Below, piece after piece: positions 1 to 13,639 of a stretch of DNA of 64,000 nt. Source of the stretch: Unio delphinus (lineage: Eukaryota > Mollusca > Bivalvia > Unionida > Unionidae); NCBI GenBank assembly GCA_029339505.1, contig JAQISU010000070.1, forward strand, positions 2,969,501 to 3,033,500. Direction: 5' to 3'. The translations under genes and the position numbers were made by a program. How positions within the stretch are numbered: position 1 is the first letter of the stretch; every line of letters begins with the position of its first letter. Under the pieces are notes generated by a model. That model was not told where the DNA came from, made no database searches, and saw only the letters and a program-made list of their open reading frames with translations.

Positions 1-964
1 AGCAATATTGAATTAAATCGTACAAGATGGACATGGACTCAAAGAAAAAGCAATAGCAATATTGAATTAAAGCGTTAAAGATGGACATGGACTAATAGAA
101 GAAGCAATATCAATATTGACTTAAGGCGTACAAGATGGACATGGACTCAAAGAAAAAGCAATAGCAATATTGAATTAAATCGTACAAGATGGACATGGAC
201 TCAAAGAAAAAGCAATAGCAATATTGAATTAAATCGTACAAGATGGACATGGACTCAAAGAAGAAGCAATATCAATATTGAATTAAATCCTACAAGATGG
301 ACATGGACTCAAAGAAGAAGCAATAGTAATATTGAATTAAATCGTACAAGATTGACATGAACTCAAAGAAGAAGCAATAGCAATATTGAATTAAATCCTA
401 CAAGATGGACATGGACTCAAAGAAGAAGCAATAGTAATATTGAATTAAATCGTACAAGATTGACATGAACTCAAAGAAGAAGCAATAGCAATATTGAATT
501 AAATCGTACAAGATGGACATGAACTCAAAGAAGAAGCAATAGCAATATTGAATTAAATCGTACAAGATGGACATGAACTCAAAGAAGAAGCAATATCAAT
601 ATTGACTGACAGCGTACAAGATGGACATGAACTCAAAGAAGAAGCAATAGCAATATTGAATTAAATCCTACAAGATGGACATGGACTCAAAGAAGAAGCA
701 ATAGTAATTTTGAATTAAATCGTACAAGATTGACATGAACTCAAAGAAGAAGCAATATCAATATTGACTGACAGCGTACAAGATGGACATGGACTCAAAG
801 AAGAAGCAATAGCAATATTGAATTAAATCGTACAAAATGGACATGGACTCAAAGAAGAAGCAATAGTAATATTAAATTAAATCGTACAAGATGGACATGA
901 ACTCAAAGAAGAAGCAATATCAATATTGACTTAAAGCTATACAAGATGGACATATACTCAAAGA
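1..964. repeat. 54-bp minisatellite array
   Basis: About 18 tandem copies of a 54-bp unit containing 'caatattgaattaaatcg' and 'gatggacatggactc'. The array is cut by the window's left edge. Copies differ by single substitutions (cgtacaag/cctacaag, ggact/gaact, gaattaaa/gactgaca). No coding potential is visible. Confidence 0.95.
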
Positions 965-1404
965 ATGGATAGCATTTACTTAACACCTTTATTCTCCTTT
1001 ATCTTTTACCTTTTACCACAGGAGAAGTTCTAATTTAATTTCTTATTTGGAACTCGCAATTGTATGTGGATTGTTTCCATTTTTATTTATTGTGTACTCT
1101 TTTAGTTGCAACTGTTGAACAGTTGGTTCTAAATGGACTTGAGGCTGTGTAGCAAGTTTTGCATATGCCGAATGCACCCATTTATTGCCTTCATTTGTTT
1201 CACTCAGTGTTTGCAGCAATCCTATTGAAACAGGTTTAGGGAAAGAATATGTGCCTTTCATCAAATTGCGAACTATCTTGTATCAGAATTGACGTAATAT
1301 AATACTATGTTATTTCTTTCGAATTGGACATTCACCTAAGTCGATTTGTTTTATATCTGACCTTTAATAATTTCACACAAGCAATACTCCAAATCATCAA
1401 CCGC
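965..1404. other. Unique spacer with a possible small minus-strand terminal exon
   Basis: Single-copy sequence between the 54-bp array and the SINE. The minus strand at 1043-1264 is open for 73 residues (starting MMKGTYSFPKPVS, ending HTIASSK) with coding-like, non-repetitive composition, and it stays open a few codons upstream of its first Met. It could be a host last exon, but there is no strong acceptor and I recognise no family. I treat it as possible only. Confidence 0.3.
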
Positions 1405-1910
1405 TCTGATGGCCTAATTTGTTAGAGCATCCGTCGCGGATACAGGTGGACGCCGGTTCGAATTCGGGTGGAGTCATACAAAAGACTTATAAAACATGTT
1501 ATTAGCAGCGGCCTCGCTTGTCGCTAATCATTTAGAAGTTAGTGTTAGGACTAATATTAGCAGCGGCCTCGCTTGTCGCTAATCATTTAGAAGTTAGTGT
1601 TAGGACTAATATTAGCAGCGGCCTCGCTTGTCGCTAATCATTTAGAACTTAGTGTTAGGACTAATATTAGCAGCGGCCTCGCTTGTCGCTAATCATTTAG
1701 AAGTTAGTGTTAGGACTAATATTAGCAGAGGCCTTGCTTGACGCTTAGCATTAAAATGTTAATGTTAAGACTCTGTGTCAGGATAATGTGATTTGGTGGT
1801 ATGTTATTTTACATGTCTGCGGCAGGATACCCCAATACTAGACATCACCATGCATTGCCACAATGTAGACATCGCAGTGATATGACTGAAGTTTTTCAAT
1901 ATTTAGACTG
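1405..1910 (+). mobile_element. tRNA-headed SINE, V-SINE/RUDI-like, with an internal tandem expansion
   Basis: The head has RNA polymerase III promoter boxes: an A-box-like stretch around 1410-1428 and a B box (ggttcgaattc) at 1455-1465. A downstream body follows that contains 'gtgtcaggataatgtg' at 1775-1790. The same 16-mer occurs in the same relative place in a second copy at 50133-50148 on the opposite strand, which shows this is a dispersed family. The part of the body holding 'gttagtgttaggact' has been expanded into 55-bp tandem copies (1501-1735). Assignment to the molluscan RUDI type is from memory of its general layout and is tentative; the end is approximate. Confidence 0.7.
1501..1735. 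repeat. 55-bp tandem repeat inside the SINE
   Basis: Four near-identical 55-bp units, each with 'attagcagcggcctcgcttg' and 'agttagtgttaggacta', followed by a diverged fifth. The unit corresponds to a single-copy part of the SINE body in the minus-strand copy at 50005-50280, so this is expansion within a mobile element. Confidence 0.85.
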
Positions 1911-2332
1911 CCATATTGATAAACTGTCAATGTTACATTCGTCCCTTAAATTGTCATTGGATGTTATGGCGACTGTCCTTTGTCTTCTGACTTAATTTAC
2001 CTTTTAACTAACTCTTACTTCATTTTATTTTTCTTAAAACCTATAAAATACTGAACAGAATGTATTTCCATCCCTCTTTTATATTATATTACCTCGGTCT
2101 TAAGCATTCGTTGATGCCCACATAAGCAGGTAAGTAATAACTGAATAAAAGTATATATTAATTTTATTGCATAATTCATGCTACGTTCATTACGTGCCGT
2201 TACTACGTACTTGATAATCACTGTCACAGACAATTCATTTGCATCTTCATCGTAGATGAAACGTCGTTTTGTTAAATTAAAATGTACATATTCATCCACT
2301 GATACCATAAGTTTCGTCCTTCTTTGCGCTTT
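1911..2332. other. Unique AT-rich spacer
   Basis: Past the SINE tail I see no gene, RNA or repeat here. The minus-strand open stretch at 2084-2380 runs into the 37-bp array and looks fortuitous. Confidence 0.5.
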
Positions 2333-3725
2333 TGTTCTTTCAAAATATCGTAGATACGTTAATAGGGTATGTTCTTTCAAAATATCGTAGATACGTTAAT
2401 ATGGTATGTTCTTTCAAAATATCGTAGATACGTTAATATGGTATGTTCTTTCAAAATATCGTAGATACGTTAATATGGTATGTTCCTTTAAAGTATCTTA
2501 GATACGTTAATATGGTATGTTCCTTTAAAGTATCGTAGATACGTTAATATGGTATGTTCTTTTAAAGTATATTAGATACGTTAATATATGTTTCTTTAAA
2601 ATATCGTAGATACGTTAATATGGTATGTTTCTTTAAAATATCGTAGATACGTTAATAGGGTATGTTCTTTTAAAGTATCGTAGATACGTTAATATGGTAT
2701 GTTCTTTTAAAGTATCTTAGATACGTTAATATGGTATGTTCCTTTAAAGTATCGTAGATACGTTAATATGGTATGTTCTTTTAAAGTATCGTAGATACGT
2801 TAATATGGTATGTTCTTTTAAAGTATCGTAGATACGTTAATATATGAATATATGTTTCTTTAAAATATCGTAGATACGTTAATATGGTATGTTTCTTTAA
2901 AATGTCGTAGATACGTTAATAGGGTATGTTTCTTTAAAGTATCGTAGATACGTTAATAGGGTATGTTCTTTTAAAGTATCGTAGATACGTTAATATGGTA
3001 TGTTCTTTTAAAGTATCGTAGATACGTTAATGTTTCTTTCAAATATCGTAGATACGTTAATATGGTATGTTTCTTTAAAATATCGTAGATACGTTAATAG
3101 GGTATGTTTCTTTAAAGTATCGTAGATACGTTAATAGGGTATGTTCTTTTAAAGTATCGTAGATACGTTAATATGGTATGTTCTTTTAAAGTATCGTAGA
3201 TACGTTAATATGGTATGTTCTTTCAAAATATCGTAGATACGTTAATATGGTATGTTCCTTTAAAGTATCGTATATACGTTAATATGGTATGTTCTTTTAA
3301 AGTATCGTAGATACGTTAATATGTTTCTTTAAAATATCGTAGATACGTTAATATGGTATGTTTCTTTAAAGTATCGTAGATACGTTAATATGGTATGTTT
3401 CTTTAAAATATCGTAGATACGTTAATATATGTTCCTTTAAAATAACTTAGATACGTTAATATGGTATGTTTCTTTAAAGTATCGTAGATACGTTAATATT
3501 GTATGTTCCTTTAAAATATCGTAGATACGTTAATAGGGTATGTTCTTTCAAAGTATAGTAGATACGTTAATATGGTATGTTCCTTTAAAATATCGTAGAT
3601 ACGTTAATATGGTATGTTCCTTTAAAATATCGTAGATACGTTAATATGGTATGTTTCTTTAAAATATCGTAGATACGTTAATATGGTATGTTTCTTTAAA
3701 GTATCCTAGATACGTTAATATGGTA
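2333..3725. repeat. 37-bp minisatellite array
   Basis: About 37 tandem copies of a 37-bp unit built on 'tatcgtagatacgttaatat' and 'ggtatgttcttt'. Units vary at the T-run and at ggtatg/gggtatg, and a few lack the ggtatg segment. No coding potential. Confidence 0.95.
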
Positions 3726-4530
3726 CAAGCTACTGATTTGTCTCTGTCGATTGATATAACATACGAACAACGTCTTCATAGAAGGTGTTCGGCTGTTTTT
3801 ATTGTCCAAGATTCTTAATCACCACGTTGATGCTTTCCAAATAAATAAAATGGAACTTTTACTTGGAGTCGATAATTATAATTTTACAACTGAGCATATA
3901 TTGTTTTTGTTCTTGTTTTTTTTAGGGGGGGGGGGGGTACCTGGCCTGTATCTGTGTGTGCATGTTATATGAGGATCATTTTGGGCAGTACTTTAAAATG
4001 ATTCCTTATTATTTTTTACGCTGATTCATACTTTCTGTGTTTAACTCTTTCATGCAGATTAATATATGAGAGTCATCTGTGTAACTAATACCTATTTGGA
4101 ATGTTAGATATTCAATCCTATCATTTAACATGTTCTTATTCGTCTACAAAAAAAATGGTTTATGTCATTGTCTAAACATCCCATAAAGCCAACATATTTA
4201 GATACTTAGTTTTGTGGTAAAAGTTACACGGTGAGCCTAGTGCACTTCCTGGATGGATAATTTATAAGTCTCTTTTTTTAATACATGTTACTGTGTTTTC
4301 ATTGAACCAAACTGTCAAATTTTTGGAATGATAATCTTCCCAAACACGGTTTAATGTAATTAAAATATTCCGACAAATCTTGGAAGTAAACGCAATAAAG
4401 AACCGCGATTTATTCACATGCTGCAAGATTGTCTACTGAGCATGCACATATCGGAAAACATGACTTATCTTATTTTGGGGATTGATGATGTACCTGCTCT
4501 TACAGTATAAGAAAAGCCCCTTTATCAGTA
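3726..4530. other. Unique spacer with a poly-G run
   Basis: Mostly AT-rich single-copy DNA with a run of 13 G at about 3926-3938. I see no exon with usable splice signals, no RNA gene and no repeat family here. Confidence 0.5.
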
Positions 4531-5290
4531 CTAGTCTGTGTATCAGACACCAGACTTGTATCAACATAGTCTTTGTATCGATACTAGTCTATGAATTGGT
4601 ACTATTCATTATAACCGTACCAGGGGCGCCAACATAATTATCATTATTTTTTTTCTGGCTGGTGTAAATATGTAGTGGTCCGCTATTAAGTTTGACGGAT
4701 GTCAGCCAAAACATGTTTTGAGGTGAAATCCGGAGGAGGGGGAAGTGGCGGGGCAAGTGACCCCTTACCTCTATGTGCGAGCGACCATGATCATACTAGT
4801 GATTGCGTCAGTACTAGTCTTTATAGCAGTGCTAGTCTATGCATCAGTAGTACTACACGTACCAGCACTAGTCCATGAAGCGTTATGAATAAGTACTATT
4901 CATTGTATCAATACTAGTCTTAGTGGCAGTAATAGTCTTTTTCATCACACTAATCATTATGACTACTAGTCATTGTGACAGCACTAGTCATTGTCAGTAC
5001 TATTCATTGTGACAGCACTATTCATTGTCAGTACTATTCATTGTGACAGCACTAGTCTTAGTACCAACGCTAGTCTGTGTAGTTTTACTACTACACGTAC
5101 CAACGCTGGTCTGTGTAGTTTTACTACTACACGTACCAACGCTAGTCTGTGTAGTATTACTACTACACGTATCAACGCTAGTCTGTGTAGCATTATGAAT
5201 CAGTACTAGTCATTGTATCATTTATAGTCTGTGTAGCTTTCTGAATCAGTACCAGTCATTGTTTCAATTATAGTCGTGCATCAGTACCAT
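4531..5290. repeat. Degenerate 'actagtc' minisatellite
   Basis: Irregular tandem array built on short phrases such as 'gtactagtct', 'cattgtgacagcacta' and 'agtttactactacacgtacc'. It is poorly ordered to about 4780 and better ordered from 4960 to 5200, where 33-bp copies (for example around 5080-5180) are clear. The open frame at 4991-5209 is a by-product of units divisible by three. Confidence 0.75.
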
Positions 5291-6031
<741 letters not shown>

Positions 6032-6166
6032 TTAAAACGTGTAGTTCTATTTACATTACAGTGCACTTGAGAACGACTTTGACAACTTGAGCACAAACTA
6101 TTCTTCTCTTGTTGTTTTATATAACACACTATAGACCCAATCATGTTTTTCATGTCTTTGTTTCAG

Positions 6167-6887
6167 GCAGAAAAGGATGACCGTGGCGATGGCGGAGTGG
6201 TTGGACCGATACAACATGGTCAGCCAGAAGCAGCAAGAGTATCTGGAGAAAATCCGAAAGCTTCGTCGGTCCATCCAGAACAAAGAGGAGCAAAGCATGC
6301 TGGCCAACATTGAGCGCATGCGCACACTAGCCATGGAGAATAACAACATGATCCGATACCCGACTATGTCTCGACCAATGGAATCTCGCTTAAATGCAAG
6401 TTCGGAACCATTTCCGAACAGACCTTGTATGTTGCACGATAGAAAGAATAAAATAAACTTTCATTTTGCACCGCACGTGACGCCAAGGAAACTGGAGCCA
6501 ATAGTTAAGAAAAAAAAGCCAAGCAATCCCAAAGGAATATTAAAAAAGAACGATGAAAAAGTTGAAAATGAAAACATTTCTTCTCTTCCTAATATTCAGA
6601 GTAAGGGCTTTCAAATGGAAAAGATGAAGACAGACTACGAGTCCTTCGAATCCATTGCAAAACGAAACAAAATAGAATGGGCGGGAATTCTCAAACAACC
6701 TGAAGTTACAAACTCAAGTCAACCTGATAAAATCAGACGGAAACCTTTCAATGTGAGCACAATTACAATTCTTGAGGATGATGATGATTTTGATTCTCTA
6801 CACCCACTTGCCTACAGTAACGACATCAACAGCAGGAAAAGTATTGTTACCATTCGAAGTCCAGATGACAATATTTTTCAAGGGTGA
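6167..6887 (+). CDS. Host gene, probable 3'-terminal coding exon, unknown function
   Basis: A polypyrimidine tract and acceptor (ctttgtttcag, ending 6166) open an exon that reads without stops to tga at 6885-6887. The first Met is at 6177, but the frame is open back to the acceptor, so translation probably enters from an upstream exon. The peptide begins with a predicted coiled-coil helix rich in Gln, Glu, Lys and Arg (about 40 residues after MAEWLDRYN), then a basic, low-complexity, probably disordered tail with KKKKPSNPKGILKK and an acidic EDDDDFD patch. AATAAA signals at 7171 and 7279 could end the transcript. I do not recognise the family; it could be a nuclear or cytoskeletal scaffold-type protein, which is a guess. 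Upstream exons are not identified in this window. Confidence 0.6.
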
Positions 6888-7541
6888 AGAGTGCATGAGG
6901 TCTGTGCACGAGTTACTTGCAATTGCTGTAGCTTTCATTGCATTCTGTAGTAATAAGTCTAGCACACAGAACGTTGGAACTTCATCTCAGGTGTTGACAT
7001 CATATTCGTATCTAAATATATACACTGCCGTTTTCATTGACGCTATTACATTTTATTCTATCGTTGATCAATGGCGTCACATACCAGGCAGTGTACGACT
7101 TTTTCAGGGCGTTATCCAAAAGTTTAAACACAGATGTTGTTTTATTCGTATATGGCAGGTTTTTGTAGAAAATAAATATGGAAAAACCCAAAGCTACATG
7201 AAGCGATATACATTCCAGAAAAAGGCTATACATTTTGTCATTGCTATAAATAATCAAGGTCGGGATTTAACTTAGCCAAATAAAGGATCACCTCAAAACA
7301 CGTGGGTGTAAAAGCTAATTTTTTAGCAGAATTAAATATAATGATTTACGAATAAGAAAGCTGTATTCGAAAATATTAGGAATTTAGTTATATTCTTGGA
7401 ACTGACACGGGCAGTGAAGAGAATAATTCAAGCAGGGCATAACTACAGAGTAAAATGTAATTGGCGATTTCATATTCTACAAGGCCAGTTACAGTTATAT
7501 TGCACTGACCAATGAAGAGCACACATTACGCTAAATCACGC

Positions 7542-7576
<35 letters not shown>

Positions 7577-8071
7577 AATAAAATAAGAGTTAATTACTAA
7601 GCTCTTGTCCCATCTTTTAAAGTTAACTGAAAAATATTTTAATTTTATTATCGTTAACTTATATGATAGACTAAAACTATTACGTAAATATACTCCTATT
7701 TGCGTCACCATTACTAGACTCTCTGGCTTTTTTAATTAAATATCGGACAGTGCTTTAATCTGACAACATCGTTCTTTTTGGAGTCAATTACTTGATACAT
7801 TTTTTTATTCAAATTTTTCTAAAGTTTAAATTCAAAGTGAATATAAGACTTCAAAATATTTGTGCTTTTCGTCATTTGTTGAACGGAACGGCAATACCAA
7901 TAATCCGTATGAAAAAGTAGTCATGCACTTTCAAGTTTATAACTTTTATGGCGCTTTGCACGATGTCGTTATGTCCCTCATCTGTTGGAAATCGGATACA
8001 AGAAGTACCATATATACTCTTTTATAAGTCTACTCCAACTTAGATCTGCCATTGCATACTGCGCTGGCAGA
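6888..8071. other. Probable 3' UTR and unique spacer
   Basis: Follows the stop codon of the exon. AATAAA hexamers at 7171-7176 and 7279-7284 are candidate polyadenylation signals. A short TG microsatellite lies at 7541-7570. The open frames in this stretch show no recognisable domain. Confidence 0.5.
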
Positions 8072-8856
8072 TATAGGTCTGTGCAGCTTGTTAGGAGTAA
8101 TCAATAAACCCGGATCTACAGCTTGTTAGGAGTAATCAGTAGACCCGGATCTACAGCTTGATAGGAGTAATTAGTAGACCCGGATCTACAGCTTGATAGG
8201 AGTAATTAGTAGACCCGGATCTACAGCTTGATAAGAGTAATCAGTAAACCCGGATCTACAGCTTGATAGGAGTAATCAGTAAACCCGGATCTACAGCTTG
8301 ATAGGAGTAATCAGTAGACCCGGATCTACAGCTTGTTAGGAGTAATCAGTAGACCCGGATCTACAGCTTGTTAGGAGTAATCAGTAAACCCGGATCTACA
8401 GCTTGTTAGGAGTAATCAGTAAACCCGGATCTACAGCTTGATAAGAGTAATCAGTAGACCCGGATCTACAGCTTGATAGGAGTAATCAGTAGACCCGGAT
8501 CTACAGCTTGTTAGGAGTAATCAGTAGACCCGGATCTACAGCTTGATAGGAGTAATCAGTAGACCCGGATCTACAGCTTGTTTGGAGTAATCAGTAAACC
8601 CGGATCTACAGCTTGATAAGAGTAATCAGTAGACCCGGATCTACAGCTTGATAGGAGTAATCAGTAGACCCGGATCTACAGCTTGTTAGGAGTAATCAGT
8701 AAACCCGGATCTACAGCTTGATAGGAGTAATCAGTAGACCCGGATCTACAGCTTGTTAGGAGTAATCAGTAGACCCGGATCTACAGCTTGTTAGGAGTAA
8801 TCAGTAAACCCGGATCTACAGCTTGATAAGAGTAATCAGTAGACCCGGATCTACTG
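8072..8856. repeat. 35-bp minisatellite array
   Basis: About 22 tandem copies of a 35-bp unit 'cccggatctacagcttg' plus 'ataggagtaatcagtaga'. Variation is confined to gata/gtta, agtaga/agtaaa and gg/ag positions, so the array is homogeneous and probably young. Confidence 0.95.
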
Positions 8857-9193
8857 ATGCATTCCGCTACAGTAGATCAGAATCTTTGTTTATTGCAGAT
8901 TGACTCGAATTATGAGCGAGTATAGACTGTAAGAAGGTCATGCAAAGATAAAAGCAATCCTACTGACACTAATTTTGCTTTAATGTAGTGATCCCAATTC
9001 AAACCAATTATCTTAAATTTCCCTGCATACATGACTGAAGATAAAATCTAAGAATCAAGATTCCAGTCAGACTCATTGATGATATATTTACATCTACTAT
9101 ACCTCAAAGGAATCAATTATATATTTTTTAAAATATTACTTGTGATACAGGAAATACAAATACCATTTTCATATTCTAAAATCATAAATATTC

Positions 9194-9237
<44 letters not shown>

Positions 9238-9977
9238 AAAAGTAAACCTATAATTATAGTCAAAACGTTAACAGCTAATGTTAACCATAAAGTCAACAGC
9301 TGACAACACAAAGCACCATGCCTGTATTTGTTGTAATAATTATGGATAAATTAGGGGGAGGGGGTATCTGTAGAAACAAGTTACTGTGGTGTAGAAATGT
9401 CTAATTTATATAGAAACTAACATTACTCTTTGGTATTCATCAATCTGTAAACTTTATCAGGTAAATGTTTCATATTTTAAACATAGTTTACAGCCAGTGG
9501 TTACCTTCATGTGAGTACAATAGTTTTATCTGGTGCCCAGATTATTTTAATGTCTTCATGGAAATACCATACTTTATATTTGAAGCCCAGATACGGTTGC
9601 CTTTATGCAAACACGATCATTTTATACACTGTGTTCACATTTTTGTTGTCTTTATGTAAATAACATAGCCTATATGTGGTACCCGCATTCTGTTATCATG
9701 TGTTTAAATCATGTTATTTATTATTGTGAAGGATATAGACCATACATAAAAAGATACTTGCACTGAAACAAGAATTTTATTTTGACTTTTACTTTTTGAA
9801 TTAAAACGTAATATTTTTTATTTATTTAGTGTACTTTGAAGTTAAAATTTGCACATAAATTTGATCATAGCAAAGTTTACGCTGCATCTCTTTGGTTCAT
9901 ACTTCACTGAACTTAAAAATAAACTGGCGACCTGGCACAAATTGGCCTCAAATCGGTAATATAATCATACCTTCAAA
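8857..9977. other. Unique spacer with an (ATA)n microsatellite
   Basis: AT-rich single-copy DNA. An ATA/ATT trinucleotide run lies at about 9196-9235. No exon or mobile element recognised. Confidence 0.5.
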
Positions 9978-10093
9978 CTCAATTTAAAAGTAAATTTAAA
10001 CTCAATTTAAAAGTAAATTTAAACTCAATTTAAAAGTAAATTTAAACTCAATTTAAAAGTAAATTTAAACTCAATTTAAAAGTAAATTTAAAC
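9978..10093. repeat. 23-bp minisatellite
   Basis: Five near-perfect copies of a 23-bp unit 'aaactcaatttaaaagtaaa' plus ttt. Confidence 0.95.
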
Positions 10094-10127
10094 ATTTAAA
10101 TTCACGGCGGATAAACATTCAACTGAT

Positions 10128-12330
10128 TATGGTTTGAACACATTTCAGTACATGACAGATTTGGTTTGTGGTGTTGAACACATTTCAGTACATGACAGAC
10201 TATATCTGGTGGTGTTGAACACATTTCAGTACATGACAGACTAGATCTGGTGGTGTTTAACACATTTCAATACATGACAGACTATGTCTGGTGGTGTTGA
10301 ACACATTTCAGTACATGACAGACTATATCTGGTGGTGTTGAACACATTTCAGTACATGACAGACTATATCTGGTGGTGTTGAACACATTTCAGTACATGA
10401 CAGACTAGATCTGGTGGTGTTGAACACATTTCAGTACATGACAGATTTGGTTTGTGGTGTTGAACACATTTCAGTACATGACAGATTTGGTTTGCGGTGT
10501 TGAACACATTTCAGTACATGACAGACTATATCTGGTGGTGTTGAACACATTTCAGTACATGACAGACTATATCTGGTGGTGTTTAACACATTTCAGTACA
10601 TGACAGACTATATCTGGTGGTGTTGAACACATTTCAGTACATGACAGACTATATCTGGTGGTGTTTAACACATTTCAGTACATGATAGACTATATCTGGT
10701 GGTGTTTAACACATTTCAGTACATGACAGAGTATATCTGGTGGTGTTGAACACATTTCAGTACATAACAGACTATATCTGGTGGTGTTGAACACATTTCA
10801 GTACATGACAGACTATATCTGGTGGTGTTAAACAAATTTCAGTACATGACAGACTATATCTGGTGGTGTTTAACACATTTCAGTACATGACAGACTATAT
10901 CTGGTGGTGTTTAACACATTTCAATACATGACAGACTATATCTGGTGGTGTTGAACACATTTAAGTACATGACAGACTAGATCTGGTGGTGTTTGACACA
11001 TTTCAGTACATGACAGACTATATCTGGTGGTGTTGAACACATTTCAGTACATGACAGACTATATCTGGTGGTGTTGAACACATTTCAATACATGACAGAC
11101 TATATCTGGTGGTGTTTAACAAATTTCAATACATGACAGACTATGTCTGGTGGTTTTGAACACATTTCAGTACATGACAGACTATATCTGGTGGTGTTGA
11201 ACACATTTCAGTACATGACAGACTATATCTGGTGGTGTTGAACACATTTCAGTACATGACAGACTATATCTGGTGGTGTTGAATACATTTCAGTACATGA
11301 CAGACTATATCTGGTGGTGTTGAACACATTTCAGTACATGACAGACTATCTGGTGGTGTTTAACACATTTCAGTACATGACAGACTATATCTGGTGGTGT
11401 TGAACACATTTCAGTACATGACAGACTATATCTGGTGGTGTTTAACACATTTCAATACATGACAGACTATATCTGGTGGTGTTGAACACATTTAAGTACA
11501 TGACAGACTATATCTGGTGGTGTTCAGCACATTTCAGTACATGACAGACTATATCTGGTGGTGTTGAACACATTTCAGTACATGACAGACTATATCTGGT
11601 GGTGTTGAACACATTTCAGTACATGACAGACTATATCTGGTGGTGTTGAACACATTTCAGTACATGACAGACTATATCTGGTGGTGTTGAACACTTTTCA
11701 GTACATGACAGACTATATCTGGTGGTGGTTAACACATTTCAGTACATGACAGACTATATCTGGTGGTGTTGAACACAATTCAGTACATGACAGACTATCT
11801 GGTGGTGTTTAACACATTTCAGTACATGACAGACTATATCTGGTGGTGTTGAACACATTTCAGTACATGACAGACTAGATCTGGTGGTGTTTGACACATT
11901 TCAGTACATGACAGACTATATCTGGTGGTGTTGAACACATTTCAGTACATGACAGACTATATCTGGTGGTGTTGAACACATTTCAATACATGACAGACTA
12001 TATCTGGTGGTGTTTAACAAATTTCAATACATGACAGACTATGTCTGGTGGTGTTGAACACATTTCAGTACATGACAGACTATATCTGGTGGTGTTGAAC
12101 ACATTTCAGTACATGACAGACTATATCTGGTGGTGTTGAACACATTTCAGTACATGACAGACTATATCTGGTGGTGTTGAACACATTTCAGTACATGACA
12201 GACTATATCTGGTGGTGTTTAACACATTTCAATACATGACAGACTATATCTGGTGGTGTTTAACACATTTCAGTACATGACAGACTATATCTGGTGGTGT
12301 TTAACACATTTCAGTACATGACAGACTATA
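10128..12330. repeat. 41-bp minisatellite array
   Basis: About 54 copies of a 41-bp unit containing 'gaacacatttcagtacatga' and 'cagactatatctggtggtgt'. The first units carry 'gatttggtttgtggtgtt' in place of the later 'actatatctggtggtgtt', and these recur at about 10440-10500. Some longer blocks of variants repeat in order (for example around 10980-11150 and 11875-12050), which points to block duplication. Confidence 0.95.
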
Positions 12331-13456
12331 TCCCAAAGCCCCAAAGATCCACAAAAGCCCCAAAGGGCCCTGCAAATGATTAAAAGTGCAAAGTATTTTC
12401 TCATTTGTTCAGTTAATACGAAAATATTTACTAATATTGGAATCAGGCAATAGCCACATCTGATGAACAACCTTTGTTCCTAAAAAATGACTTTGTTTTT
12501 CTTAAATTTTTTATCAGCCTCTACCTAATAGGAAGACCTTTCATAAAGAGAAAGGAGGGTGGGTGGGTTTGATGGAACTATATTTGTGTTTGAACCAAAG
12601 CATAAAGGTGTAAATAGGCAGTGTAAAATCACCATTTATTTTCTTCATCTGTGTTGACAATAGCACATGATAAATCTTGAAATGGTAAAAAAGGGAAAGC
12701 ACTTATGAAAACTATGAAATTTGAATGATTTCCTTGAAAATGAGAGTGTCCCAATGGAATGGCTGATCAAACTGCCACATTATGTTCAGACCAATTAAAT
12801 AAATTACTTCTAACTAGCAGCACCTATAAAAAATGAGAGAACATAGGGAAAAGCTCGCCTGGCTGCAATTCTCAATAAAAAACCATGGCTATACTTTGCT
12901 TTTAGAAAAATACAATCAGGCTAGACATTTCGATTTATCAGGGTTTAGTGACTTGATTAAATTCCCAAAACACATTCAGCACTTCTCTGTGATTCACAAC
13001 AAACCTTCACCTCAATTTGTTTTGCTAACAGGGACAGCTTTGACTTTTTAGAGGGAGAGGCGTATAAATCTTTAAAAGTCCTTACAGTTATTTCTTTTAT
13101 TTACAAACAGAACTGAACGGAATGTTCACTTTTATCAAACTTTCTTCAGAGCATAATGTCAACATGCAAATGCATCCCATGTAAACCTGAAACCAAAGCC
13201 CATCTGTTTAGTAAAGCATAAAAAGTTAAATTGTATGTGTACTTGTTATAATGTAACTTGGAGGAAAATATTTTGGAATGTCAGCCTTTCTCTCATTCTC
13301 CTGCATTTTATTGAAATTTTAGAGTAATGTTAATTGTATTTTTACATATTCTTTTTCATTTGTTTTAAAACTACACACAAAAGCTATAATTTTAGATAAC
13401 CACCGTCATGGTCAATGTAAATAAACGTTAGCTTGCATTTTACCCAGAGTTCTCAG
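12331..13456. other. Unique spacer
   Basis: Single-copy AT-rich DNA. A 72-residue plus-strand open frame at 12833-13051 has no recognisable domain and no splice context, and I do not call it. It may be intron of the possible exon at 13457. Confidence 0.45.
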
Positions 13457-13582
13457 CAAATGGTCCAAAAAGTGATATCCGTTGGAATGACCGATGATGA
13501 AATTTGTCTGGTTCATGCAGGGGTGAATCAAGGCATTCAAAAAGACGTTATCGATCAGATTATTGAAAATTGTAATGAATAA
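13457..13582 (+). CDS. Possible short 3'-terminal host exon
   Basis: After a possible acceptor (gttctcag, ending 13456), a frame reads 41 codons from CAA with Met at 13460 and stops at taa 13580-13582. The stop overlaps an AATAAA polyadenylation-type hexamer. The peptide (MVQKVISVGMTDDEICLVHA, continuing to IIENCNE) looks like an amphipathic helical end of a protein. The spacing faintly recalls a UBA-type three-helix fold, but this is weak. A 51-bp satellite begins immediately downstream. It could equally be chance. Confidence 0.35.
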   Translation, partial: QMVQKVISVGMTDDEICLVHAGVNQGIQKDVIDQIIENCNE

Positions 13583-13639
13583 AAAAGAAAAATTTATTTT
13601 TATATCATAGTTTCCACAAAATTAAAATTCTCTTTTAAT

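Noticed and set aside
1405..1478. tRNA-like sequence with A and B boxes
   Set aside because: It does not fold into a full cloverleaf with a 7-bp acceptor stem, and it is followed by a SINE body shared with 50005-50280, so it is a SINE head and not a tRNA gene.
6772..7275. 167-residue plus-strand frame overlapping the end of the host exon
   Set aside because: Starts inside the real coding exon in another frame, continues into the 3' UTR, and lacks coding-like composition.
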